Shown one piece after another: positions 59,801 through 63,380 of a stretch of DNA of 64,000 bases. The stretch covers positions 620,001 to 684,000 of the forward strand of contig JANEZZ010000520.1 in the NCBI GenBank assembly GCA_026122225.1, given 5' to 3'. The notes below the pieces were generated by a model that saw only the letters and a program-made list of their open reading frames with translations, did no database searches and was not told the DNA's origin. Position numbers and translations under genes: made by a program. Origin of the DNA: Heloderma charlesbogerti. Its lineage: Eukaryota; Chordata; Lepidosauria; Squamata; Helodermatidae. Positions within the stretch are counted from its first letter, which is position 1. Every line of letters starts with the position of its first letter.

Positions 59801-62800
59801 GGAGGTTTTCTGGGTAACAGACCTGGCATTGCAGAGCAGCAAACGAAGGCCAGAAGATGGGGTCACGCCTCCCCCAGCCATCCTTTGGCTCTGGACAGGC
59901 CCGGAGCAGGGGACAGATACTACACATCTCTCCCTTGTTCCCCTTACCTGGCATGGCCTGCCCCTAGCGCTCCGCCAGCGCCTGCCGCCTAGCCTCAGTA
60001 TCTTCTGGCCCCCAACACTCCCCCCACCGCCTCCATCAGGTGGACACATGCCCCCTCGCTCCCGCCTACCAGGCAGGCTACCCACCCCTAAAACCACAAC
60101 AAAATCCCCCAGGAAAAAGAACACACACACACACACACACACACACAAAACAATTAATTTGGAATATCCAAATCTCGCTTCGTATTTCGATCCGAGTTGA
60201 AGGGGATGGGGTCTAAATCAGTTTGAAGCAAAGCGGGGCTGATTTGGAAGGTCCAAAGTGGCACTCAAAGTGGGTGTCTGTGCTAGGGGTGTACGAAACC
60301 CCACTTACCTGGCATCGCCGGGTTCCACAGGTGGGGGGAGGCGATCTGTTCCTCCCCCCGGAATCCTCAACGGGGGGGGGGGGGAAGTGATCCGTTCCTC
60401 CTCCCCGGAATCCTGCCTGGCCTGCTCCGCTCTGCGGCCAGGCCACAGAGCCGCCAGCCAGGCCAACTCGCAGCGGGGTAGATGGCGGAGAATTTCTCCC
60501 CGAAACTTCGGGGGGCTGAGCGCCAACGTGTTCGGCCCCCCGAACAAGTTTCGGGGAGAAATCCTCCGCACCCCCCCGCCCCCCGCACACACACCCCGGG
60601 ACAGGACTTACCTTCCCTGAATGTCCCTCCCGGCGGCGGGTCCGGCTGGCGGTTCGTTGGGTGTTCAAGCGGGGCAGGAGCGGCAGCCGGTCTTTCAACC
60701 GGCTGCCGCCGCCGCCGTTGCAATAAAAGAAAAAAAAAAAAACCGTCCCCTGATAGGCTACGTGACGATTCACGTAGCCTATCACGGCTAGATTTGCAAA
60801 GTCAGCCGTGATAGGCTACGTGAATCGTCACGTAGCCTATCACGGGTGACTTAAAAAAAAAAAAAAAGTGTGTACGGATAATGGCGGCCCCCATAGGGAG
60901 CCGCCATTCCCGTTCCTTATTTGGTCGCTGTAGTCTACGTAAATGTTTATGTAGACTACGGCGAAAATAAGGGCAACGCTATTTGCGTTGCCCTTATTTT
61001 CGCCGTAGTCTACGTAAACATTTACGTAGACTACAGCAACTAAATAAGGAACGCGAATGGCAGCTCCCTATGGGGGCCGCCATTTGCATACACGCTTTTT
61101 TTTTTTTTTAAAGTCACCCGTGATAGGCTACGTGACGATTCACGTAGCCTATCACGGCTGACTTTGCAGATCTAGCCGTGATAGGCTACGTGAATCGTCA
61201 CGTAGCCTATCAGGGGGCGTGTGTTTTTTTTTACTTCCGCATTCGCGGCCGGGCGAGGCAAGGCGCCTCCTCCCCGGCCTGAATTTCGGCTGGGCGAGGC
61301 GGGAAGCCTCCTCCCCGGCCTGAATTTCGGCTGGGCGAGGTGGGAAGCCTCCCCCCCCGGCCTGAACTTCACGGGGGGAGCAGCGAAGCGCTCCCCCCCA
61401 CCGCGAACAAGCTGCGAGAAAAGGTAAGTGACTTTCGTCCATCCCTAGCCTCCAGCCACTGCCAGGCTGGTGTGGACGCAAATGGCGTCCTGAGTAAGGG
61501 ATGCCATTTGCGTCCCTGTGGTAGCCCGTGATAGGCTACGTAAATATTTATGTAGCCTATCACAGGTCACAGCTAAAGCAGGGATGCAAATGGCATCCCC
61601 TACTCCATTTGCATTCCCGTTTTATTCATGATAGACTACGTAAATATTTACGTAGCCTATCATGGCTAAAATGGGAACTCAAATGGCGTCCCCTACGCCA
61701 TGTGCGTTCCCGCTTTAGCTGTCATAGGCCACGTAAATATTTACGCAGTCTATCATGAATAAATACTTACGTAGCCTATCATGGGCTACCATAGGGACGC
61801 AAATGGCGACCCCTACTCAGGACACCATTTGCATCCGCACCAGCCTGGCAGCAGCCGGAGCTGCCGCCACCACTGCCGGAGCCGGAGCCGCATCCAGGTA
61901 GGCTCCGTTTCACGGGGCTTTCACGGGGTGGAAGGGCAGGGGGCTCTGTTCCACCACGGATTCCAGGGGGCCGAATTCACTGGAATTCAGCACCCCTGAG
62001 ATCCATGGTGGAATTCTCTAACATCCCTAGTCTGTGCACAGCCTCTGACAACTCCAGGAAGGACTGGGAAAGACTCATGGACAGCCAATGCCAGTCAATG
62101 TAGAGTCTACACCAAGCTTCTTCAACTTGATACCCTCCAGATGTGTTGGACTACAACATCCATCATTCTGCTGGGAATGATGGGGGTTGTAGGTAGGGAT
62201 GTCAGAGAAATCTGGAACAGAATCAAATGAGTTCAGATTTCTATGAATCTGACCCACAGATTCCACAGCAGACCGGCTTTTACCAAGTTGCAGAGATTTT
62301 ATGAACTTGTGGACCTTTTTTAAAAAAAACTTTCCAAAATTTTACGCAACTGGAGTCATAGAAAAATACATACAACAAAAAAGCACCTGCTGAAAATGTG
62401 CATTTGCCCCTTCAGTTAAAGCATGAAAATGCACATTATGGGGGGGATTTGTGCATTTTGTGGGGATTTGTGCATTTGCACACATGTGAATTTGCACAAA
62501 TTTGGGAAATAGGAAAGAATCCAATTATGCCAATAAGCGGGTGACAGAACAAAAGGCAACTGACATGCGATGTATCCATGGACATGATGAAATGACAACA
62601 CTCCATAGAATGTGAGTGACTGATACACTTTGCCCTTAATGCTACCATAGACACTTTATTGACTAATCATAATGATTATAGCATGGCATGATAACGCTGT
62701 TCATTGCATTGTGTTTGCTATATGTAGGTATTCAGTTATTTCAGCTTATCTCAGCATGTGGGCAGAGTTTAAAATATTATTCTGGGCATATTTCACCTGT

Positions 62801-63380
62801 AGAATTCAAGAGGTTAGCTGTAGTGGCCTCCTTACCTGCCGCAATACTCCATCAGGTCCTGTGCAGCCTGCAAATTAGGACAATGAGAAGATGAGGAAGT
62901 TGATTTCAGAATGAAGGTTTCAAAACTGCAGACCCAATCATACATGAATCAGGATGCCTGAAGGGTGCATATGGGAAAGCATGAGAGCGTGGCTAAAAGG
63001 ACACTTCTACCATTTGTAAATGTAAATGTTGATGTTTTTCTGCTTATGAGACCATCCTACAAGGATTGTTCTAATGGGGATTTAATCCAAACAAATCCAA
63101 TCAACTTCCTGGCTCAGTTGTCCTTTTCATGGTGCTGGTCTCATTTCTTCCACCGGTTCCACTAATTCAGAATACAACATACATTCTTCAGGGGCCGCTT
63201 TATTGGCAGCTTGGACTGACCATACTCTTCTCCATACCCTCGGTTTCCTTACCACAAACAGGAACACAAATACTGTCATGGGGATTCAATTGGATCGTTC
63301 CATCAGGGCAGAAACATCCTTCCACAAGTACTTCTGAAATCATGTCCCCTTTTGGCAGATTGGTGCGGACATCATTTTTT
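31111..63380 (-). CDS. Gel-forming mucin, 3' end (MUC2/MUC5-type), 11 exons
   Basis: This is a secreted gel-forming mucin C-terminus. In the family it forms disulphide-linked dimers in the ER before mucus assembly. The coding exons are 63253-63380, 62836-62867, 53875-54052, 53044-53148, 52865-52905, 51938-52060, 46522-46617, 42382-42510, 38379-38418, 35892-36015 and 31111-31276. Phases agree at all ten junctions, giving 1161 nt and 387 codons including TAG, after one leading base. Domain order is a TIL-like end of the D4 assembly ([15 protein letters not shown]), VWC-like modules ([35 protein letters not shown]), then a CTCK (SCKGSC, HGCTCC, VDECGC). All donors are GT. Ten acceptors end CAG and one AAG. 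The upstream D domains, GDPH site and PTS repeats must lie past 64000. MUC5AC, MUC5B or MUC2 cannot be separated from this part alone. Otogelin or VWF are less likely because of the compact VWC-to-CTCK layout. Confidence 0.9.
31384..31530 (-). mobile_element. CR1-like LINE 3' end (minus), in the last mucin intron
   Basis: cttaagaacataagaagagt, then tggccaaccagatgcctctt, match the LINE tail at 30153 and 34372. Confidence 0.55.
31845..32225 (+). mobile_element. L2-clade LINE 3' end
   Basis: It encodes [40 protein letters not shown] and [20 protein letters not shown], followed by the L2 3' UTR and an aataaataaa tail. It is almost the same as the end of the copy at 57025-60148 but keeps ACTCTGTGGAAC, where that copy has lost two bases. 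Confidence 0.8.
32228..32520 (-). other. Possible LINE-1-like C-terminal relic
   Basis: A minus-strand open frame encodes [17 protein letters not shown] and then [20 protein letters not shown]. The pattern loosely recalls the cysteine/histidine knuckle near the end of some LINE ORF2 proteins. It has no start or splice context. Weak call. Confidence 0.25.
32840..33968 (-). pseudogene. Bov-B (RTE) LINE ORF2, 5'-truncated
   Basis: The minus strand encodes the RT core [20 protein letters not shown] (motif [14 protein letters not shown]), [20 protein letters not shown] (motif B) and [12 protein letters not shown] (intact YADD). It then encodes the post-RT region ([40 protein letters not shown]). 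A frameshift near 33100 moves the final part ([31 protein letters not shown]) to another frame. The 3' tail is at 32840. Bov-B is known for patchy, horizontally acquired distribution in squamates and ruminants. This is a 5'-truncated, inactive copy in the last mucin intron. Confidence 0.93.
34372..35035 (-). mobile_element. CR1-like LINE 3' end with C-terminal coding
   Basis: The minus strand encodes [20 protein letters not shown] and [14 protein letters not shown]. This matches the CR1 C-terminal block (compare [15 protein letters not shown] at 10680), followed by a long 3' UTR ending in ggctcttcttatgttctt. It defines the family of the tails at 26850, 27745, 30153 and 31384. Confidence 0.7.
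35040..35890. other. Intronic DNA, unclassified
   Basis: No repeat boundary was recognised. A 166-codon plus-strand open frame at 35072-35572 has no recognisable domain and lies antisense inside a mucin intron, so I do not call it a gene. Confidence 0.4.
35892..36015 (-). CDS. Mucin exon 10: first half of the CTCK cystine knot
   Basis: The acceptor is cattttcag and the donor TCTGT|gtaagt. The exon enters with two bases completing the Cys codon begun in exon 9. It encodes [17 protein letters not shown], then [25 protein letters not shown] is the CxGxC knot motif. It leaves in phase 2, matched by exon 11. Confidence 0.88.
36239..36664. mobile_element. hAT-like non-autonomous element
   Basis: It starts tagggatggacagatcc and ends cacgccatcccta. 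Flanks gcccagag (36231-36238) and gcctagag (36665-36672) match at 7 of 8. The interior has inverted pairs (caagcccttgtgcacatc against agcacaagggcttg, 36393-36424). Confidence 0.78.
36665..37278. other. Intronic DNA, unclassified
   Basis: No gene or repeat end was recognised. ttcttaggaatt occurs twice (37110 and 37131). Confidence 0.35.
37279..37669. mobile_element. A+T-rich hAT-like element, probable
   Basis: It starts tagggatggatgaatctgc and ends ttctcccccatcctta, with the inverted pair gttcacttt/gtgaact inside. The interior is A+T-rich and repeats tacatttccctaatacatgc-like units. The flanks (atgggtaa, ggccagtg) do not match, so the target duplication is lost or the ends are misplaced. Confidence 0.5.
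37670..38375. other. Intronic DNA, unclassified
   Basis: A small tandem stretch lies at 37966-38015 (gtgctcatgtgcttatgtgc). Otherwise nothing was recognised. Confidence 0.35.
38379..38418 (-). CDS. Mucin exon 9: 40-nt micro-exon
   Basis: The acceptor is ttcaaaacag and the donor ACCT|gtgagt. It encodes [13 protein letters not shown] with one base left over (phase 1). GCCETC, completed by exon 10, precedes the cystine knot as in the mucin family. Confidence 0.87.
38669..39164. mobile_element. hAT-like fold-back element with exact 8-bp target duplication
   Basis: It starts taggggtgtgtgaaac and ends aattctctgacatcccta. It is flanked by gatgcagc on both sides (38661-38668 and 39165-39172). The interior inverted pair is gccgccatttgcgtccttg against caaggacgcaaatggcagcc, surrounding the hairpin gataggctacgcaaatac/acgcagtctatc (38901-38935). 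Confidence 0.88.
39273..39694 (+). mobile_element. Solo LTR of an endogenous retrovirus-like element, probable
   Basis: It has LTR-like order. A TGTTAGAGG start is followed by a TATA-type box (gtataaaac, 39545-39553) and a polyadenylation signal AATAAA (39633-39638). A short U5-like segment ends cacctctaac, which is the inverse of the start except for the final base. No gag, pol or env sequence and no partner LTR are visible, so it would be a solo copy. The right boundary may instead lie a little further on, near 39713. No clear target duplication. Confidence 0.55.
39695..40280. other. Intronic DNA, unclassified
   Basis: No exon or repeat was recognised. Confidence 0.35.
40283..40440. repeat. 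Fold-back MITE
   Basis: The left arm (ccttccccaacctggtgctc, agatgttttggactacaact) mirrors the right arm (gtagtgcagcaaatctggag, ggcatcaggttggggaattc) around about 40357. It is the best-preserved copy of the fold-back family also present at 729, 43600 and 62113. Confidence 0.7.
40800..41345 (-). mobile_element. L2-clade LINE 3' end (minus), with nested fold-back
   Basis: ttcattacatttctatactg, cccattagccaaagctctc and the A-rich stretch are an L2 3' UTR read backwards. gggaggccattctacaactg followed by gccatcactgcaagggccct is the C-terminal coding part ([14 protein letters not shown]). A 115-bp fold-back is inserted at 40993. Confidence 0.65.
40993..41107. repeat. 115-bp fold-back MITE
   Basis: agggcacaaccctatgcatg, then tttagacag, pairs with ctgtctaaac, then atgcataggattgcgctct, with ctacaactcccatggctgg in the loop region. 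It shares its end type with 19922-20337 and a relic near 9067. Confidence 0.75.
41350..42380. other. Intronic DNA, unclassified
   Basis: An A/T palindrome lies at about 41880-41925 (aattttaatattaaaatt). Inverted tatacgtaagtataacttca surrounds 41685. A short caa repeat lies at 42335-42350. No exon was found other than 42382-42510. Confidence 0.4.
42382..42510 (-). CDS. Mucin exon 8
   Basis: The acceptor is tttctgttcag and the donor CCA|gtaagt. It encodes [18 protein letters not shown] through [12 protein letters not shown] is a possible N-glycosylation sequon. 129 nt, phase 0 to 0. Confidence 0.9.
42560..42992 (+). mobile_element. CR1 LINE 3' end
   Basis: It encodes [20 protein letters not shown] and [20 protein letters not shown], closely matching the CR1 at 10680. 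It then has the CR1 3' UTR (ggttggactcgatggcc). 5'-truncated. Confidence 0.85.
43165..43590 (-). mobile_element. L2-clade LINE 3' end (minus)
   Basis: The minus strand encodes [40 protein letters not shown] and [12 protein letters not shown]. An L2 3' UTR with A/T-rich repeats follows. Confidence 0.75.
43600..43660. repeat. Half of a fold-back MITE
   Basis: ccttccccagcctggtggcc and agatgtgttggactacaact match the left arm of the copy at 40283. The right arm is absent. Confidence 0.6.
43757..43783. repeat. (TTGG)n microsatellite
   Basis: About six ttgg units. Confidence 0.85.
43810..44215 (+). mobile_element. L2-like LINE 3' end
   Basis: It encodes [20 protein letters not shown] and [20 protein letters not shown], then a 3' UTR ending in aacaacaacaataataat and an aataaataaa run. 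This is the LWN.LP.ELR C-terminal signature in a diverged copy. Confidence 0.6.
44340..44720. repeat. Unclassified interspersed repeat (copy 2 of 2, opposite orientation)
   Basis: gcttgggcaccccagcaggg, then gcccactgacaagagtcc and tttctgcctgtcaagcaag, parallel the reverse complement of 835-1137. The ends are gggccc-rich inverted blocks. No family was recognised. Confidence 0.45.
44740..45670. other. Intronic DNA, unclassified
   Basis: A (TG)n microsatellite lies at 45386-45414. No gene or transposon end was recognised. Confidence 0.4.
45681..46463. mobile_element. hAT-like element that is one full-length palindrome, exact 8-bp target duplication
   Basis: It starts tagggatgtcagagaaatc and ends cagtcctaacatcccta. 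Both flanks are ctgagcaa (45673-45680 and 46464-46471). The arms pair over nearly the whole length: gaatgaagtctccatgttca with catggagacttcattttaaa, ggacttggggtcttttcatg with catgaaaggaccccaagtc, and ggctgggagactccctgagt with actcaggcaatctcccagcc. The centre is near 46077. A (CT)n run at 45937-45993 is present in the left arm only. Confidence 0.88.
45937..45993. repeat. (CT)n microsatellite within a palindrome arm
   Basis: About 28 ct units. The partner position in the right arm has no such run. Confidence 0.9.
46522..46617 (-). CDS. Mucin exon 7
   Basis: The acceptor is tttgtcctcag and the donor GAG|gtatgt. It encodes [18 protein letters not shown] and [14 protein letters not shown]. The KCCGECVQ motif closes a VWC module. 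96 nt, phase 0 to 0. Confidence 0.9.
47037..50265 (+). pseudogene. Bov-B (RTE) LINE, nearly full length, inactive
   Basis: It starts ccccccttcatggatcact (5' region) and ends with the tail ggtcacgaagagttggacac followed by gactgaacaacag. The endonuclease part at 47400-47934 shows [53 protein letters not shown] and [12 protein letters not shown]. The RT part at 48448-49266 shows [26 protein letters not shown]-type [20 protein letters not shown] and [20 protein letters not shown]. Frameshifts occur near 47785, 48060, 48445 and 49240. The YADD motif is destroyed at about 49467-49500 by unrelated bases. The 3' part (49541-50265) is close to the minus copy at 32840. It lies in the 5.3-kb mucin intron, antisense to the gene. 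Confidence 0.93.
50270..51935. other. Intronic DNA, mostly unclassified
   Basis: The right end of a hAT-like element is seen at about 51047 (cccataccatccctac), with an inverted pair around 50760-50850 (tagatctaatgttg / cattagatctacg) that suggests its left part. A (GT)n run lies at about 51225-51245. No exon other than 51938-52060. Confidence 0.4.
51938..52060 (-). CDS. Mucin exon 6: second VWC-like module
   Basis: The acceptor is tcatttaag (AAG, the only non-CAG acceptor of the set) and the donor GAG|gtaagt. It encodes [18 protein letters not shown], then [14 protein letters not shown]. 123 nt, phase 0 to 0. Confidence 0.9.
52062..52864. other. Intron, unclassified
   Basis: No repeat end or additional exon was recognised. 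Confidence 0.4.
52865..52905 (-). CDS. Mucin exon 5: 41-nt micro-exon
   Basis: The acceptor is acgtacag and the donor CAG|gtaagg. In phase with exon 4 it gives [14 protein letters not shown]. The NVC...GTEYQ motif leads into PGS of exon 6, as in gel-forming mucins. Confidence 0.88.
53044..53148 (-). CDS. Mucin exon 4
   Basis: The acceptor is ctcctttacag and the donor TGTA|gtaagt. It encodes [18 protein letters not shown], then [11 protein letters not shown], continuing the cysteine-rich D4/VWC linker of MUC2/MUC5-type mucins. 105 nt, phase 1 to 1. Confidence 0.9.
53414..53869. mobile_element. hAT-like element abutting the exon 3 splice donor
   Basis: It starts tagggatgtctgttgctgg and ends ttcctccaacatcccta. 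The right end stops 5 bp before the last base of mucin exon 3, so on the minus strand the intron reads gtaag then tagggatg. The flanks (ggtttact and cttaccac) do not match, so target duplication cannot be claimed. The interior has A/T-rich inverted words (aatttgcacaaa/tttgtgcaac). Confidence 0.65.
53875..54052 (-). CDS. Mucin exon 3: VWC-like module
   Basis: The acceptor is gtttattacag and the donor TGTG|gtaagt. The exon encodes [18 protein letters not shown], cysteine pairs spaced as in mucin VWC modules (SCSPHICA), and [10 protein letters not shown] at the end. 178 nt, phase 0 to 1. The intron side of the donor runs straight into a hAT-like terminus: only gtaag separates the exon from tagggatg. 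Confidence 0.9.
54127..54194 (+). mobile_element. tRNA-derived SINE, 5' half
   Basis: ggccttagctcgagcatgta and gagcatgctttgcgtgcaaa followed by aggtcccaga is the tRNA-like head (A- and B-box type) of a squamate SINE. Its body (gactgggaaagactcatgg, tgccagtcaatgtagag) reappears at 62048-62110. The SINE is therefore split by the 7.85-kb insertion between. Confidence 0.65.
55297..56415 (+). CDS. BED zinc-finger-like ORF of a hAT-type element (degenerate)
   Basis: The frame is 372 codons with the first Met at 55297; the start is arbitrary because no upstream signal is visible. Residues 1-150 are low-complexity (Gly/Ser/Gln/Glu). Residues about 153-200 resemble a BED finger: W157-x-x-F160 (VWDHFEVG), C171-x-x-C174 (ICSHC), then LLLSLRRQY where a BED finger would have HL..H. 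Both zinc-binding histidines appear replaced. Residues after about 265 contain two in-frame copies of a 29-residue unit ([18 protein letters not shown]) derived from an 83-87-bp DNA repeat. No hAT dimerisation or catalytic domain (DDE) follows, so this is a transposase-derived remnant. It may be a non-functional frame. Confidence 0.45.
   Translation: MWQSKQPNMRYLQSVGRDRGGQGAAGSSSSGRQAGSPPVQIVHPGVAGQQSAEASGSARRSLFEEAGGGNSSITVAKGAASPSVVEEGNLLMDMPDVLSVVEGQEEEILQGVGEDKQQAEAPAPDPSSIVHPAHVVTPETQGRQSLSPQKCQGSIVWDHFEVGVDPSTAICSHCKASLSRGKQPGHYSSSSLLLSLRRQYQSALLGEEAPMSQQAGSRGKQKAGSAGTHASSPSLTPRGLGRPPWRTWGGGSMVVHKVEISIVRLDVPSWQGCLLRLAASVREDHCGCSLSVQLDVPSWQGCLLCLAASVRQDHCGCSWFSKMCPPGRVVCCVLLPLSDNPTESLRSSTMILNRKVLGERGCLHFKEIYSRD
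56092..56330. repeat. Tandem repeat, 83-87-bp unit, three copies
   Basis: atgtgccctcctggcagggt, then cttgctgcctctgtcag, starts at about 56092, 56179 and 56262. The spacing (87, then 83 bp) keeps the BED-ORF open between the first two units. Confidence 0.8.
56512..56790. repeat. Direct duplication of a non-coding block
   Basis: tagcacaaaaattcctgggc...tgacagttttccagatttta (56512-56630) recurs as tagcacaaaaatccctgggc...tgacagtattccaaatttta (56677-56790), period about 165 bp. It is probably a subterminal repeat of the hAT-like host element. Confidence 0.65.
57025..60148 (-). pseudogene. L2 ORF2: endonuclease-reverse transcriptase, one stop and one 2-bp deletion
   Basis: It would nick target DNA and prime reverse transcription of the element RNA. 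On the minus strand the endonuclease begins with [11 protein letters not shown] and ITETWL. After an in-frame TGA at 59630-59632 the same frame continues for 837 codons. These hold [19 protein letters not shown] and [10 protein letters not shown] (endonuclease), then [36 protein letters not shown] (RT motif A), [17 protein letters not shown] (B) and [10 protein letters not shown] (C). The C-terminal [22 protein letters not shown] and [15 protein letters not shown] follow. At about 57127 two bases are missing (actctggaac, against actctgtggaac in the copy at 31845). This shifts the last 35 codons ([20 protein letters not shown]). Start unknown. Otherwise intact. Confidence 0.92.
60119..60147. 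repeat. (AC)n microsatellite
   Basis: About 14 ac units at the 5' border of the L2. Confidence 0.9.
60748..61216. repeat. Palindrome of palindromes, about 235-bp arms
   Basis: cctgataggctacgtgacga opens the left arm and its complement closes the right arm. The centre reads ggcaacgctatttgcgttgcc. Nested hairpins lie at about 60749-60784, 60809-60844, 60930-60962, 61007-61035, 61119-61157 and 61175-61212. Confidence 0.88.
61500..61800. repeat. Array of tacgta hairpins alternating with gccatttgcgt blocks
   Basis: gataggctacgtaaatattt followed by atgtagcctatcac (61528-61564), gatagactacgtaaatattt followed by acgtagcctatc (61628-61660), cataggccacgtaaatattt (about 61722), and ttacgtagcctatcatgg (about 61767) are separated by inverted aaatggc/gccattt words. 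Confidence 0.85.
62048..62110 (+). mobile_element. tRNA-derived SINE, 3' body
   Basis: aactccaggaaggactggga, aagactcatggacagcc and tgccagtcaatgtagagtct continue the SINE whose head is at 54127-54194. Confidence 0.6.
62113..62193. repeat. Fold-back MITE, partial
   Basis: ttcttcaacttgataccctc, then agatgtgttggactacaaca, and tgatgggggttgtagg are the fold-back family of 40283, shortened in the right arm. Confidence 0.6.
62194..62515. mobile_element. hAT-like element fragment, left end only
   Basis: tagggatgtcagagaaatct, then ggaacagaatcaaatga, closely matches the left end of the element at 45681. The interior is gtgcatttg/tttgcac-rich. No right terminus was found. Confidence 0.55.
62520..62835. 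other. Intronic DNA, unclassified
   Basis: No repeat end or exon was recognised before 62836. Confidence 0.4.
62836..62867 (-). CDS. Mucin exon 2: 32-nt micro-exon
   Basis: The acceptor is taatttgcag and the donor CAG|gtaagg. Read in phase with exon 1 it gives [11 protein letters not shown], the start of a VWC-like module (CxGPDG). It ends in phase 0 directly before PGETW of exon 3. Its short length is supported only by phase and domain continuity on both sides. Confidence 0.85.
63253..63380 (-). CDS. Mucin exon 1 of window: TIL-like end of D4
   Basis: The acceptor is aatcctacag and the donor G|gtaagg. The exon enters with one base completing a codon and leaves with one base (phase 1). It encodes [18 protein letters not shown], then [20 protein letters not shown] and PVCG. 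The CFCPDG and CVPVCG cysteine signature is typical of trypsin-inhibitor-like (TIL) modules that follow the C8 module in D assemblies. Confidence 0.88.

Larger units (their letters stand above)
56845..60150 (-). mobile_element. L2-clade LINE, nearly full length and recent-looking
   Basis: The 3' end is a (TATG)n/(ATT)n microsatellite (56853-56905), followed by the L2 3' UTR (cgcccatctggctggtcacc), ORF2 (57025-60148) and a 5' (AC)n stretch at 60119-60147. It lies inside the hAT-like element of the 8.8-kb mucin intron, in the same orientation as the gene. Confidence 0.85.
60284..62029. mobile_element. Large palindromic hAT-like element with exact 8-bp target duplication
   Basis: It starts taggggtgtacgaaacccc and ends aattctctaacatcccta. 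Both flanks are gtctgtgc (60276-60283 and 62030-62037). The middle is a near-perfect palindrome from about 60748 to 61216 (centre about 60982, arms about 235 bp). Each arm contains two copies of a 36-bp hairpin (gataggctacgtga / cacgtagcctatcac), a poly-A/T run and an inverted tagtctacgtaaatg block. A second cluster of hairpins of the same type follows at about 61500-61800. It has no coding capacity. Confidence 0.88.
54195..62047 (+). mobile_element. hAT-like element with BED-finger ORF, host of two later insertions
   Basis: The left end (taggactgtgtaccac) matches the inverse of the right end (gtctgtgcacagcct). Subterminal blocks also resemble each other: agcaggctgatttggaggt near 54262 and aagcggggctgatttggaag near 60230. 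Inside are a BED zinc-finger-like ORF (55297-56415), a duplicated non-coding block (56512-56630 and 56677-56790, tagcacaaaaat...cctgggc), an L2 (56845-60150) and a second hAT-like element (60284-62029). An exact 8-bp target duplication for this outer element was not found: left is ccagacac and right is near ctgacaac. Its span is therefore an inference from ends plus the split SINE. Confidence 0.55.

Noticed and set aside
60213..60811. Frames of 109-190 codons at the left side of the palindromic element
   Set aside because: Palindromic G+C-rich DNA opens frames on both strands. Content is low-complexity Gly/Pro/Arg.
60740..61800. CRISPR-like array of regularly spaced hairpins
   Set aside because: Repeats are inverted, irregularly spaced, lie within a transposon with an exact 8-bp duplication, and the genome is animal.
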